From Sipunculus nudus (lineage: Eukaryota; Annelida; Sipuncula; Golfingiida; Sipunculidae): DNA of 64,000 nt. Made by a program: the position numbers and the translations under genes. Position 1 is the stretch's first letter, and each line of letters starts with the position of its first letter. The stretch covers positions 35,396,027-35,460,026 of the forward strand of contig CM049308.1 in NCBI GenBank assembly GCA_026874595.1. The letters are read 5' to 3'. Under the pieces are notes generated by a model that saw only the letters and a program-made list of their open reading frames with translations, was not told the DNA's origin and made no database searches. Positions 11,245 through 24,900 of this stretch are shown in pieces.

Positions 11245-12906
11245 CTGTAAAGACAAAAAATAAAAGAAAAAACTGAATTAATGTCAACAATTCATGAAAA
11301 ACCTGAAAAAGAAACCTTTAACCAATGAGTGTAGCTTAATGAAATGATCCTCGGTGAATGTTAAATTACTGGAAAATTGATCTTATAACAGGTAGGAGAT
11401 GCTGCATCTGCCATGAGGAAAGAAGATGGTTATAAAAATTCAGCTTATATATGTGCCCTTTGGTTATGTTTAACTTTTTCATGTGACCATAATTTGTCCA
11501 TTTAATTAGGAGAACCCAGAATCATAGAGCCCCAATAACTTTAAAATGTGCCACAGGTAAACAACCAAAAAAGAAGAGTAGGAGCTCTGGAAAAAGTGTA
11601 GACTTCTTTGAAATAAAGAAGGAAAAAGGGAATAAATTGGCATCAAATCCCCATTTTTTATCACACATTGAATAAATATGTGCTTTGCATACCACAATTG
11701 TGAATATATATAGATGCATATTGTTCTGAAAGTTATAAATATATACTGGAATTCTTTCACTGAAAAAAAGGAGGAAAAAGCGTTGCTGAAAAAAAAAGAG
11801 TGAAAATCGAGTAAATAGTGTAATCTTCAGGAAATCCTCAAAAAAGGTAGCGTCATATTGACCCTCTGGCATTACGACCAGATAACTAGCGCCAGAGTGT
11901 CATGACATCTACGTCTGAGGATCGCATTATAAGGCCTTATGAAGATGCAAATATTTTCGTCATTTCTGACAACGCTTCATGGGCTACAGGTACACTGTCA
12001 ATCAACATAAACCAGACCATTCGATAGCATATTTTGTGTACTTTCTAATTATACCAAATATGAGCGAGAAAAGTTCCTGTTTAACCCAGCACATTGGTAA
12101 AACCCTTGGCATGTTTGTTGAATTTATGACCGCATGAACACAAGCATGGCTCACACGGGTTACAGGACGCAGTCAACTTGCAGGCGACACAGGAAATGCC
12201 CGTGTCCATGGAGACGGTGTTTCAGTTTGAGTTGCGAGCTCACACATATACTATTGTGTTTATTCACCATTCTAAGCATAATATTGAGATTATGGGCCGT
12301 TTTCCACAATATGAATGCAACCAGATGCAAGACCACTGCGATACACTCCTCCATATTACTAGTATCACGACTCGAGTAGGCTTACCAGCCCAATTATCCG
12401 ATTGCCTACTGAGTTGGGTTGTCACAGCTACAAAAAAAGTGACACTTTAAAAAAGATTTGGCTGGCCAGGAGGTGATTTATTTACCCCTATAAAAACATT
12501 GTGATGACTGATTTCAACATCTGTTGTGCATACAAAAAACCCATTAAAACTGAATCTTTGTTGCCTTACACTGTGTTTGATGAATCTCCACATCCTGATA
12601 AAGTTACCTTGATAGGTCCCAATGCGTGTGTGGCCTGCAGGCCAAGGCTGCGTAACACAACCACAGGCAGCCAGTCTGTGCTGTACAGTCGCTGTAAGCC
12701 ATCTATTGTGGCTGCTACAGGGAGCACCTGGCGCTGTCTGTCAGTCTCGTACTTCAACAGGTGATGTAGCATCCCTGTCAATGTACCAGTGGTTAACATG
12801 TATAATTTAAAACTCTTTAATTTCTTGAATTCATCTCATACCGGAATAAAATACAAAATCCATACAATAAATCCATCAAATATAATACTAAAAAGCCATG
12901 TATAGT

Positions 12907-12937
<31 letters not shown>

Positions 12938-15900
12938 TTTAGGTCAAACACATTATTATATAACTTTATGACAGAATGATTTACAGCACAATGACTTTAT
13001 ACCTTGTTCATAATGCATCATAATTTTTGTGTCATTTACACAACAGGATTTCATACATTTTCATGGTTTTCTGAGACCTATGAATGAGTACAACAAATAA
13101 GTTAAATCATAGTTAAATAAATAAAATGAAGTTTCACAAAAAGTTCTGTTATTTCAAAACAAAACACTATATAGTATACCATCACATAAGAATTCTACAT
13201 AATCTGTCTTCATTTGATACTGCACATTTTCAGGCACATTTACTGTGTTTTCATTGTGATGCTGCCTGATTTTATACATAGTCCTGGTTACCTATATCTG
13301 TGCCCTCTGATTGTGCTTTGGTTAAGACTTTGGTAAGTGAAGTGACATCACCAAATCCTAGATTTACTCCTTGACCAGCTAGTGGATGAATGCGATGGGC
13401 AGCATCCCTGAAATACAAAGTAAATATAATCTGTAAAGAGAGTACGTCACTTTATACAGGTTGTCCATATAAACACCCAGATTAAGGCCAGAAACAACCT
13501 CTCAGAATAATAGCTCAGATTACTAAATTGTCTAAACTAGAATATACCCATATCAGTACCTGCATCCACACTTTCCTGAAATTATGAGTAAGCACTGACA
13601 TGCGTGCGCGTTTGAAATGCGCTGACACAAATGTGGCGAGGGGTGAGATGTTCCGCGTCAAAAATCGTCTCAACGATTAACCCGCAATATGATTCACTTG
13701 TGCCAAAATTGCCGATATGGGCAGTGGTGAGATGTTCCCGGTCTAAATTCGTCCCCGCGGTTAACCCACAACAACTCGTCCCAACGATTAACCCGCAACA
13801 TGATTCACTTGTGCCCAAATTGCCGATATGGGCAGTGGTGAGATGTTCCCGGTCTAAATTCGTCCCAGCGGCCAACCCACAACATCATTCATTTGTGTTG
13901 ACTTTACCGGACTGCTTAGAAAAGGCCGACGCATAGTGAATGTTTGGCAGACTATGTCAGGTTTGATTTGATTGGTTAGCGAGAGGAGATTGAGGACGAC
14001 GTGGGCGGGCGCACTATGTGAGAATGGCCGTGGCACAGTGCAGGTATTAAACCCATAATATTTTTATCGATTTTGAGGCCATTTCTTTACCAAACGCCTA
14101 AAAAATTATAAACTCGTTCTTCCCCGGACCAAGATGCACCCTCCCACGAAGTTTGACGACCGTGCGATCCCTAGCGTGCGAATGAATCCGGACAGACAGA
14201 CAGACAAACAAACAAACAGATTCCTGTGAATTATAGTATGATGATACCCAGGGAAGGCAGTTTAACTATGTTTATCTACTGCAAAGATGGATATTTCATT
14301 TTGTTAAAATAAGTATCTGCTTTCATGAAGACTTCTGCGACATTAAAAACATAGCTTTTCTGAATTTTTATTAAACATTGATATATGAAACAGAGAACTG
14401 GTTAGAAAAGAAAATCACAGCCTTTCAAAAATAAAATAACTTAGATTAAATATATTTTAACATACTGGTATTCAAAATTATTGGAGTAATAATTTGGGAA
14501 TCAAGAAAATAGTTACAACTTAATTGACTTAAGTATTACTGTCAGCATCAGCTTGTGCCATGGTGGTGGGGAGAGTATTTACCCGATGAGAGCCAGTCTA
14601 GTCTTGACATAGTGCGTGGCATGCATCAGACCTAGGGGAAACATCGCTCTGCTGTTCTCTTCAACCTGAATCACAGTTGGTGGGAATTGACGAGAAACTC
14701 CACTCTCTGAAACAGTCAAATTTACCACAGCTCAATAAACAAATCACTAGTTTCTTCTAATAATAGTAATATATACCATGATTTAAACAGCAAAGTGGGC
14801 CACCAGGCAATATTTTTTAAAAGAGATTGCCACCCCACAAAAAGGGAGCAAATATGATGAGATATGCAAAGCACAAAGAGTCCCCCCACCATATGTTAAA
14901 CTAAAAAAATGTGGCATCGGTGATGGGGGCAGGACGGACAGTTGGACAAACGGATTTATGGAAGGACAGCACAAAGACAGGGCCAATTTTAGTAGTCCTC
15001 ACTCCTAAGGGTGGGGGGACTCATAAGAATGTTAGCTTTATGAACATGAGATATTGCTTACATGATTAAGGCTTTCATTATTTACAGTACCTGAAGCATA
15101 AACCATTTAAAAAACTGAAATGGTTTACACAATTTATGAATAGGAACTGTACTGTAGAGAGCAATTTAATATTTTGCACAAAACATTTCAAATCATGTCA
15201 AATCCACTAATAAAAAAAAACATATCGTTAAACATATAAATTCAACTTCAGAAGCTAAACAGCAAAATTTTATACCCTTTTTTAATTTTATTAATGTTCA
15301 TGTGTATGGCAAAAAGGAAAAGAAAGAATGTACAAATGTCACTAGTGCCACCTGTAGGGCTGTAAAATAACTAAAATGCTGTTATAGTTCAAAACATATA
15401 AATTCAACTTCAGCAACTAAACAACAAAATTCAATACACTCTTCTACATTTTATAAATGTTCATCATGTGGAGAGCAAGAAGGAACAAGAAAGAATGTAC
15501 AAATGACACTAGTGCCACCTGTTAGGCTGTAAAATAACTAGCAGATAGATATTTAAAACCATATCACAAAATCAATGGATGTGCTAGTATGAATTGTGCC
15601 TATTTTAACTTTAACATGTTTCATATTATATATATGAAAATTTCATCACTTTACATAAGTGTAATGCAATGAGTAAAATATTTTATTTCAAATGAGCCTG
15701 ACATGTTCCCAGAGCTAGACTACTTACTTTTGAAAAATCATCATTAAATTTTAGCAAAGTTCAAACATCTATAAAACATAAAGGGACTGTTTAATTGCAT
15801 CTTAAATTGAGAATACATATTTCAAGTTTAGCACCCACATTTTTTCATAGGTTTTATGGAATAATATCTAAGAGGTATGTGAATGTGGGTTGTTGGATGC

Positions 15901-18900
15901 TTAATATTAGCTTACCTAGCCCTGCTGTATTGAGGAGGTTGTCAAAAGCCTGGGAGATGTATTCTGCACGAGGGTCTTTTTGCTCATCTGACCACTGAAA
16001 CATGTAGGAATAACCTTAAAATTTCCAAATCTAGAATGAGGTTGTTTTAGCTATGTAAAAACAGATATGTCTCCCCTCCTTATGGGCCTGCCATCCCTAT
16101 ATCTGAGGAGAGAAAATATGGACTGCTTCAAAAGTCATGGCATTCACAAATAATTTGTTTTGGCTGACTGGACCTTCAAGATGAAGGTCAAGGTCACTTG
16201 TTCCCAAACATTTTCCAGTTTTTTAACAAACATTCACAAATAAAATTTCATAAAAATATATTGAGTGGTTAAAAAGTTAGTGTATACAAAATATTTATAT
16301 CTATGTTGATTTGACCTTGAAGATGAAGGTCAAAGACACTGGTCTTTAAACACTTCTGAGATTTTGGTAGAAATATTTCATGTATCAAATTTCATGAAAA
16401 TATATTGAGTGGTTCAAAAGTTATAGCGCTCACAAACACCTCCTTCAATTTAGATTTAAATGTTTCAAATAAAAAAAGAATTAGCATTAACAAAAGGAAA
16501 AGATACAAAGACACCAGATATCAGTTTAAATAGGATTCTCAAGAGAATAACACCAGTGATTAATCTAAAATTATATGGCTATGGCCAATGAGACACTGAA
16601 TTCTGATTATACAAACTGTTCTTTATTACTTTCCATCATTAATATCAGATGCATCATTTAAACTGATGCAACTATCAGAAGTATTTACAAAGCATGCATT
16701 TATCTCAGAATGCTATCCTTTATTGAAACATGCTTAAACTTTGGTAGATGATAAACTTGCTGTAACAAGTGCATATGAAACATCAATTAATAAAATTAAT
16801 CTAACTCCTTTATACCTAGTTTTTATTATCTTTTCCTGCTCTTTTATTTTGTTTAAAGATCAAAAACGATATGGTAGATGACATCTAATATTTTCACCCC
16901 CGATAAGGCCAGCCTGAACAGGATGGATCTGAGAGTTACTCACGAAGGCATTGTTGACAGCATCCACAAATGTGTCCATTGGGAGCTTGACCAGATTCTT
17001 GGCATGCTCTGGAGTTGTGCTCCATACCAGGGAACTCATGGTGTCAGACAGCTAAAATAACAACACATTTGATGAAGAGCACTGCTGAACCTCTGAATTA
17101 TACCCACGTTTGCTAGTTAACGTACATATTTGTGTTATGAGGTGAAAATCCTTGAAGTCGTTGCTGAGAAAAGCAATTGATATGTATTATTCATAATAAA
17201 ATGAGGGAATGTGTCCATGATATTAAAAAGGACTCACAAGGCAGGACTTTCATAGAAAATTTGAAGACTCCAGGAAGCTCAGGCCATGTTGCTGAGTTTA
17301 GATTATCCCAAGGGGAGATGAGGTATGTCAAATTTTGAATGGTTATGTAAAATTGATTTTAGTATTTTATGCCAGTGTCATATCATTATATGATTAGAAA
17401 TTGTGTCATCATATGATTATTTGAGAACAGTGAAATGTAAGGATTAATTTTTTTACACAACAGACCAGTTTGTTTGCAGGAGCCCACAGTGATCAGTAAC
17501 TGCTACAAAGGAACTCTGATCCTATCAGTAAGCAAACCAGACATTCCCATCCGACCTTTAGACCCCACAGCAGAGCGTCTGTAAGGGATTTCAAGTGTCA
17601 GAGATGCTTAACCCTGAAAACCCTGCAGAAGGCCTATTTTTGAAAACTTTGCTTAGTGACAGGGATAAATGTAGCCTATATATATTACTTTGTTTTTGTT
17701 TTTGACCTATGATTGCTGTTAAATGATCTTGAATGCTTAATGATGATGTAAACCATCACTATAGACTAGCAGAAAGTTCCACTGGTAGTTTGTTATTTAT
17801 GGTGGGCCTTAAAAGAAAATTAACCATTGAAAAGGGCTTCTTTGTATGATATTAGTGCATTGAAGGCTATTTGTGAAAGACTTCTGCACAGACCTCTAGG
17901 CACACTTTTGCCATCCAATATATGGAAAATGAGGGTTTTGATAAATAAAGTTACTACATATATTTATATAAATATTTTACATGCAATACTGTATGCCAAC
18001 TCTGAAGTGGACATGGATGCTCTAAAATCTACTCACTTGCTGTATGATGGACTTTACTGGTATATGATTCCGTCTATGACAACATTTTGCCCTGCCTCTC
18101 TCCGTTCTACCGGATGCCCAGTAGTTTATAAGAGAGCACTGATATTAAAGCTAGCCTTTCCCGACATCTAAAATTCATATATGAATGCTGAAATATAAAC
18201 TAAGTACTTACTGGTAACAAAGCTATTGGTCCTGTGGTAAGGAATCTCTGCCAAGCAAAGTTATTCTCAAGGCCCTGTGGTAAAACACACATCTATCAAT
18301 CAAACGCAAAAATGTATTCCCAAAGTTACCATTTGTAGTTTGTTTCAAGAATTTATATACCAAACAAGAGACCCATGGGTCATGACGCACAGCTGACTGG
18401 GAAGAGATTCGCAAAAGGAAATTTTATCATCTGAATGGTAGTATATACCCATTCAACTGAAGCATGAAACAGATTAACCAAAAGGCCAAGATTGTGTCTG
18501 TATTTATATATCTCAAAAATAGAGAAAAAATGTGTAAACTTTAAAAAAAATACAGGTGGCTCAACCAGTCTGCAGAAACTAATAAAAACACTTAATGGTC
18601 AATATCCATACAAAGAATCATAGTGATCTCTGCATTAGTTGTTCAGATACTTCAGTTTTGGATCAGATTTTCCATTATTCTGAGGGATACTTTGGAGTCC
18701 TATAGCTTGAAGGATATGGGTAACAGAGACCTAATTTCAGGTTTCCATAGACACTTTTCATGGGTCTCCCTGTGTGTCAAGATTCTAGGTCCAGTCGTTA
18801 CGATTTGTACCCTGTTGACAGATAACTACATCCTTAAAGGTCTCAAAAATAGAGAAAACAATTCGTAAAAAATCAAAAAATACAGGTGGTGCCACCAGTC

Positions 18901-21900
18901 TGCAGAAACTGTTGAAACATCTCATGATCAACATGTATGCCAAAATCATGACCATCAGTGATGTAGTTAAGGAGATATTAAAGTTTTTGTATGAAATTTT
19001 TTACTATTCTGGGGGGTATTTTGGGGCCCCATAGCTCATAGGATATGGGTAACAGAGACCTAATTTCTGGTTTCCATGGAGACTTTTCATAGGTCTCTCA
19101 TTGTGTCAAGAATGAAAATTCTAGATCCAGTCTATACAATTTGTGCCCTGTTAACTGATGTTCACATTTTTAAAGGTCTCAAAAATAGAGAAAACAATTC
19201 GTAAAAAAATCGAAAAATACAGGTGGCGCCACCAGTCTACAGAAACTGATGAAACATCTCATGATCAATATGTATGCCAAAAATCATGACCATCAGTGGT
19301 GTAGTTAATGAGATATTGAAGTTTTTGTATGAATTTTTTGACTACTCTGGGGGGTACTTTGGGGCCCCATATCTCGATGGATATGGGCAACAGAGACCTA
19401 ATTTCTGGTTTCCAAGGAGATTTTTTATCGACCTCTCAGAATGTCAAGTTACAAGATTCTAGTTCCAGCGGTTATGATTTGTGCCTAGTTAACGGACAGA
19501 CGGACAGACAAACAGACGGACGACGGACAAAGAGTGATCGCTATAGCTCAGCATGACTGAAAGTCAGCTGAGCTAATAAAAACTACATGACAACAAAATC
19601 AGCTTCACACCACTGGAGAAGCATGATCATGTATCAGGAAAATATAGTTAACACAGGTTAACAGCTCTCTAAACAGATGAGAATTAAAAGTTGATGAATC
19701 ATAATATTAAAGGATACAAATGTATACAGAAAGAAGCATCTAATTTAACACACCCACAGTTTTTTCCTTCACATTAGATATTTTCTGTGTGAAAGTAACT
19801 GCCTTAATATTTTTAAATGCTAGCTTAAGTATGTATATTTGCAGAATTCCATTCCAGTTTCTGACTATGCGATCGTGCAGCAGCACACACTTCCTCTCAT
19901 TTTATATTCTAGTGTCAACCAGGCCTGGTGATTACTGCACCTGGGTGTGCCATCTCTAGGTCATACCATTGAGGAACCCTTGAAAGGCACACTCGTTTGT
20001 ACTCAAGTGAAACATGGTCGCTGGGCATGGCCTTCCCATTAAGCCTGCAGAGCCCTCACCCTGGTATGGGGTCGACCGAGAAAACTCATTGCCTCAGCTG
20101 ACTTTCAAACCCACAATCTCCCAGCTTTGAATCCTGTGCTTTATTCCAAGACAACTGAAGTTTTTACATAAGACAGCACTTTGGACCTGATCAAGGGATG
20201 ACTTTGAATGTTTGTAAGAATGAGGTGTCATAAATGGAAAGGTCTCCTTGTAAACTACTATTTAAATAACAGCATGTCTGGTACCTCCGTCAGGCTGAGG
20301 GTCGCAACCACTGCCCACTGATTGTAATCCCACTGCAGGGCGTGGATGTCAGCAGTCTGTCGAACCAGCGACTTGTAACCATCAGCACCAATCTGAAAAT
20401 AGACAACCCTTAAATCTCAAATCAAATCAAATGGTCAAGTGTAAACCTTAAATCAGTATGACAGAGTATTGCTCTGTAGTTTATGATGGCACGCATGAAC
20501 CATGTGCAGCAGTATGTTTGCTAAACCAATGCATAACAATTTTTTTTGCTCTTGTACTTCTAAACATTCTTCCAAAGCATAATCCTAAAGGATACTTAAT
20601 GGATTATGGATATTTAAGTAACACCATACTCAGAGCAATTTCCTGATTAACAGTCAACACCACATGTTCATTCTCATTTAAAGCATCACTAAGAAATACA
20701 CTGATGGAAGGTGGTACACAGTGAATACAGCCTGATAGTAACTAGCTTATTAGGTTTATAAGTAGGGAACAGTATACTGCAAAGCAGAACAGAGCCTGGT
20801 CCACAAATAAAGATTCCATGACACACAAAGTGCTGTTTAGTGTGTCAGCTCTAAGGTTTATTTTACAGGTGGCTTTTCCATTATGTGACATCTTTCAACT
20901 AAAGATAACCCCCTGAAACTTATTTAAGAGTAGGCTGGAAAATGCATATCCAACCAGACACAGGCTGTTGTTTTTTGTTTACATGTATATCCATGTGTTT
21001 ATAACATGTGGGGGCTGCTAAAATAATGCAAACATATTCAGCAAGGACTTCAAACAGTTAGGCATATGAAGCAAGGCTCTACCATTTTGCAACTACAGTC
21101 AGTACTGACCTTTCAATTTTAACACGTATGTAAACAACCATCTTCAGTTACATGTTTTTGTGTTTGTCAACATAGGCACATGTACTATGTTTACTAACAA
21201 ATTTTAGATAAACAAGCTAATATATCCATCACAAAAGCATTTTAGGAACCTTTCTGATTGTTAATTACATATAGTTCATTGATAAGTACACAGAGTTAAC
21301 CAGAAATTCATCAGGAAGAGGTAGGTAAACATTTGGCTTTAAGTCTTTCTGTTTGTCTTTCCAAGTATACCATCACAGCTTTATTTCTTTTCTACATTCC
21401 TGCAAATAGCCAACACACCACACATACATACCAGGAGTCTGGCCTGGATTGTCTCTCCACTCTCCAGGTTGATCTCAGCCCAGTGGGTGCCATCAGAGTC
21501 CATGGGGCTTGGGAATTTGTAACCTTTGACCTTTGTCCTGTATCTGACATCAACATTCTCTTTTACTTTGTGGATTTGCTGATATATAGAGGACAAGATA
21601 ACATCATTCTCTACGATGCAAGCCAGGTCGTCTGTCAGATCTTTCTGGTTAAAGGCTATCATGGAATCTGTACAGGAGTCCCAAACCTGAAAGTAAATTA
21701 AAATATCAAAGTGTGTACACAATATATTATGATTGTCACCTTTGTTTTAGCTTCTGCATAGAGGATGCACACCTGAAACTGCATCTGCCTATCCTACCAC
21801 TTGTAAGGCCAAAAAAATAAAAGGTATAGTTCTCAGGCACAGCCCGTGTCAATTTTAACCCCCTCATAAAAAAATTTTGATTTTCATCTTTCAAGAAGTT

Positions 21901-24900
21901 AAAGTAATACAATTTTGATAAGATATCCTTTGTTATGTAATGCTTTTGCCTCTTTAGCAAAAAAAAATATGTTATTTTCATGTTTTTCTCAGCATATTGG
22001 TAAATCAATCCACATGTTCCTTGAATTTCTGACTGCATGAATACAAGCCAGGGTCGCACAGGAATTGACATATTACCATAGAGACAGAGTTTCAGTTTGG
22101 GTTTTGGGTTAATATGTATTCTTTTGTGTTAATTCATCATTCGTAGCCTAATGTTAAGATGTATATGGGCTGTGTACCATGATATGAATCCAACTTGTGA
22201 AAGACCACTGAATACATTCCTTAATATTGCTTGTATCACAACCAATAAAGTGCCTACTGAGTTGTGTACTCCTGGCTAGGGAAAAAAACACAATGTTCAC
22301 CACCTTAAATGTGTGACTCTTCTAAGTTTGCTGAACAAATATTGTTCATTGGATTATAAAATTGAAAGAATATCCCTCATCTAAACATAAAAAACTCATC
22401 ATGCAGATTTTGAAAAAGATCAGTGTAAACAGCTCTTAAAAATGTCGGCAATTTACAAATATTCACTTCAGTTGAGGTATATATCATCTATGTTTTCATT
22501 TGTGTGTAGATTATTAGGCCCAAATTAAAAGGTGTGGTTCTCAGGCACTTTTTTTTCAGAAACCAGTGTGGGCAGACGATATTTTATTTTCCCTTTTTTG
22601 TATGTTTTGATAAAAATGTTATATGATCAAGTTAAAATGGATTTTTTCTTGCTCATGCTAGGTGTTGTTAGAAAGTATACTAAAAAATAACATATGGTCT
22701 GATTAATGTCAAGTGACAGCGTACTTGTAGGCCATTAGGCATTGTCAGAAATGACAAAAATATTTGCATCCACATAGAGCCTTAAAGTGCCTTCCTCAAT
22801 GAAGGATGTAACAGCACTCTGACAGCCAGTATACGTTGGTGGAAGACTCTCTTGTCAGAGGAACAGAATGGTGCTAGTTCTTCCCCTACAGCTAACAGAA
22901 TATAGGTTACCATGACCCAACTCAGGAGAATTCACTATAGTGTGTGTGGGTGTCAAGTTGAATGTTTTAGGTTAAATGGTAGTGTCCTGGTTACCCATGG
23001 TTGTTAGAAGGATAGCAATAAAGGCTCATCATTCAACTCAGGATGACTGAAGGTCAACTGAGGTAACGGTAGTGTTGCGGTGGATCTGAATAGTTTGTAA
23101 ACAAGCCTCATTAGGGGTATAAAACAATATTATAATATAAACATCCAAAACAACATACTGATGAACATTACCTGCATCCGTTTGACTGGCTGACATCTCA
23201 TGTTTTGCACATTCTCCCATGCCCCAAACCCTGCAAACAAAAAATGCCTTTTAGTCATAACAAATAGTAATGTTTATACTAGTGGTGGAAATTGGTTTTT
23301 AAATCATTATGGATGACTGAAAAAAGAATACGACCAATGTTCGATTATTAATCAATTATTTTATGTACTTCCTATAATACCTTGAAAATTCCAAAAAGTA
23401 CCTAAAATATTGACCCAAGTAAAGAGTCTGACATGTATATCAGTATTTATATTGAAACCATCAGTCCACCCGCATCCAAGGTTGACTTGCAGTCAGATGA
23501 TTGTTGGCTGTGCAAGGTTCCTTTTTGGAGCTGTTTGTTACTTTGAGTTTGTATCCCTGACAGGATTAGATTCATTGCATGGGGATACTTGTTCATTTTT
23601 ATTTGATTATACAAAAATGCAATCAATTTAATCGATGCTGAAAGAAACGCCCAATTATTGATTTAATCAATTAATAAGCACACCATTAGTCTATACAGTC
23701 TTGATTTAAAGCACAAGTAATAATTTGGCTCTTTATAATGTTATTCAATACACCCAGTTACAATGTTGAAAGTAGAAACATCTGTATCCCTGATATGAAA
23801 CACCTGACATGATGCTGATGACAAGAGTACTTTAAATGAGGAACCACTTCTTTATTACTATGTATCCTTTAACCATCACTCTTGAGAATAAAACAAACTA
23901 ATTGAGTACTTAAGTATACAAGTGTATCTAAATATTACTGCAAATTTTAGTACTTAGGTCTATATTTTTCCATTACCTAAGGGCTTTAAATTTTTTCTTG
24001 TCTGTTTATCAGAGGTCTGTTATGACACTTCTTTTGCTATACAGACACCAATTACAATACTAGTATCTGCTTTCCTGCTGCAATTTAAGCCATCATGCTT
24101 CACCAAGTCATATTTACACATATTGGTGAGCAGGTGTCCATTTATCATTTGTGTTGTCATTGTAAAGAGTACAGTGAAACCTGTGTTATGAGACCACCCA
24201 TGGGACTGGCTAAAAGTGGTCTTAATTCACAGGTGGTCTTATAAGACAAGACAGTTATAACCAATGTGAATGCCTTAAGTTCACCTAAGGGTTAGCTGCA
24301 GCTGCATCCCAATGGTGATTTTTAATTAACTGAATATGTTGAGGTGGCAGTACAAGCTGTAGGGGACGGATCAATTTGAGAATAAGTAGATGTGCACGTA
24401 ATTCCTAACAAAGCTGTTTTTACTCAGAAAGTTGGTCTCTCCTTCTGTCATGACAGCAGAAACTGTGTTAGCCAAAACTGCTTCAAACTTCAAACTCCTG
24501 CCACCAGGGTAACCACCACAAACCTTTTATATAACATTTTTTCTTAATTATTTAGCAAATAAAGCACAATCACATAAGCCTCTGATGTCAAAAACTACTA
24601 CACAACATACATTTTGATCCAACCCTTGGAATGGGTGTTCTATTAGAACTTGTATAATGACTTGCAGGCCTCTATCAGTTTATTTGAAAGGCCTGAATGT
24701 CATTTTTTTATGGCCACCCAAGGGTTGGCTTAACTGACAGATGGTCTTCAGGCCTGACATTAACTTTTGAAAGCACTTGCCGAGTAGGGTCAGTAACATC
24801 TAGCTTTTACTTGGCCTACATTATTTTTTTCTTGTCCTACAATAATCAGTGATCTCAGCCAAAAACTCAAAACGTGTGTTCCACATGATTATTTGCAACA

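Noticed and set aside
13582-13936. Overlapping frames of about 100 codons on both strands
   Set aside because: Result of a 111-bp tandem repeat in a COQ6 intron.
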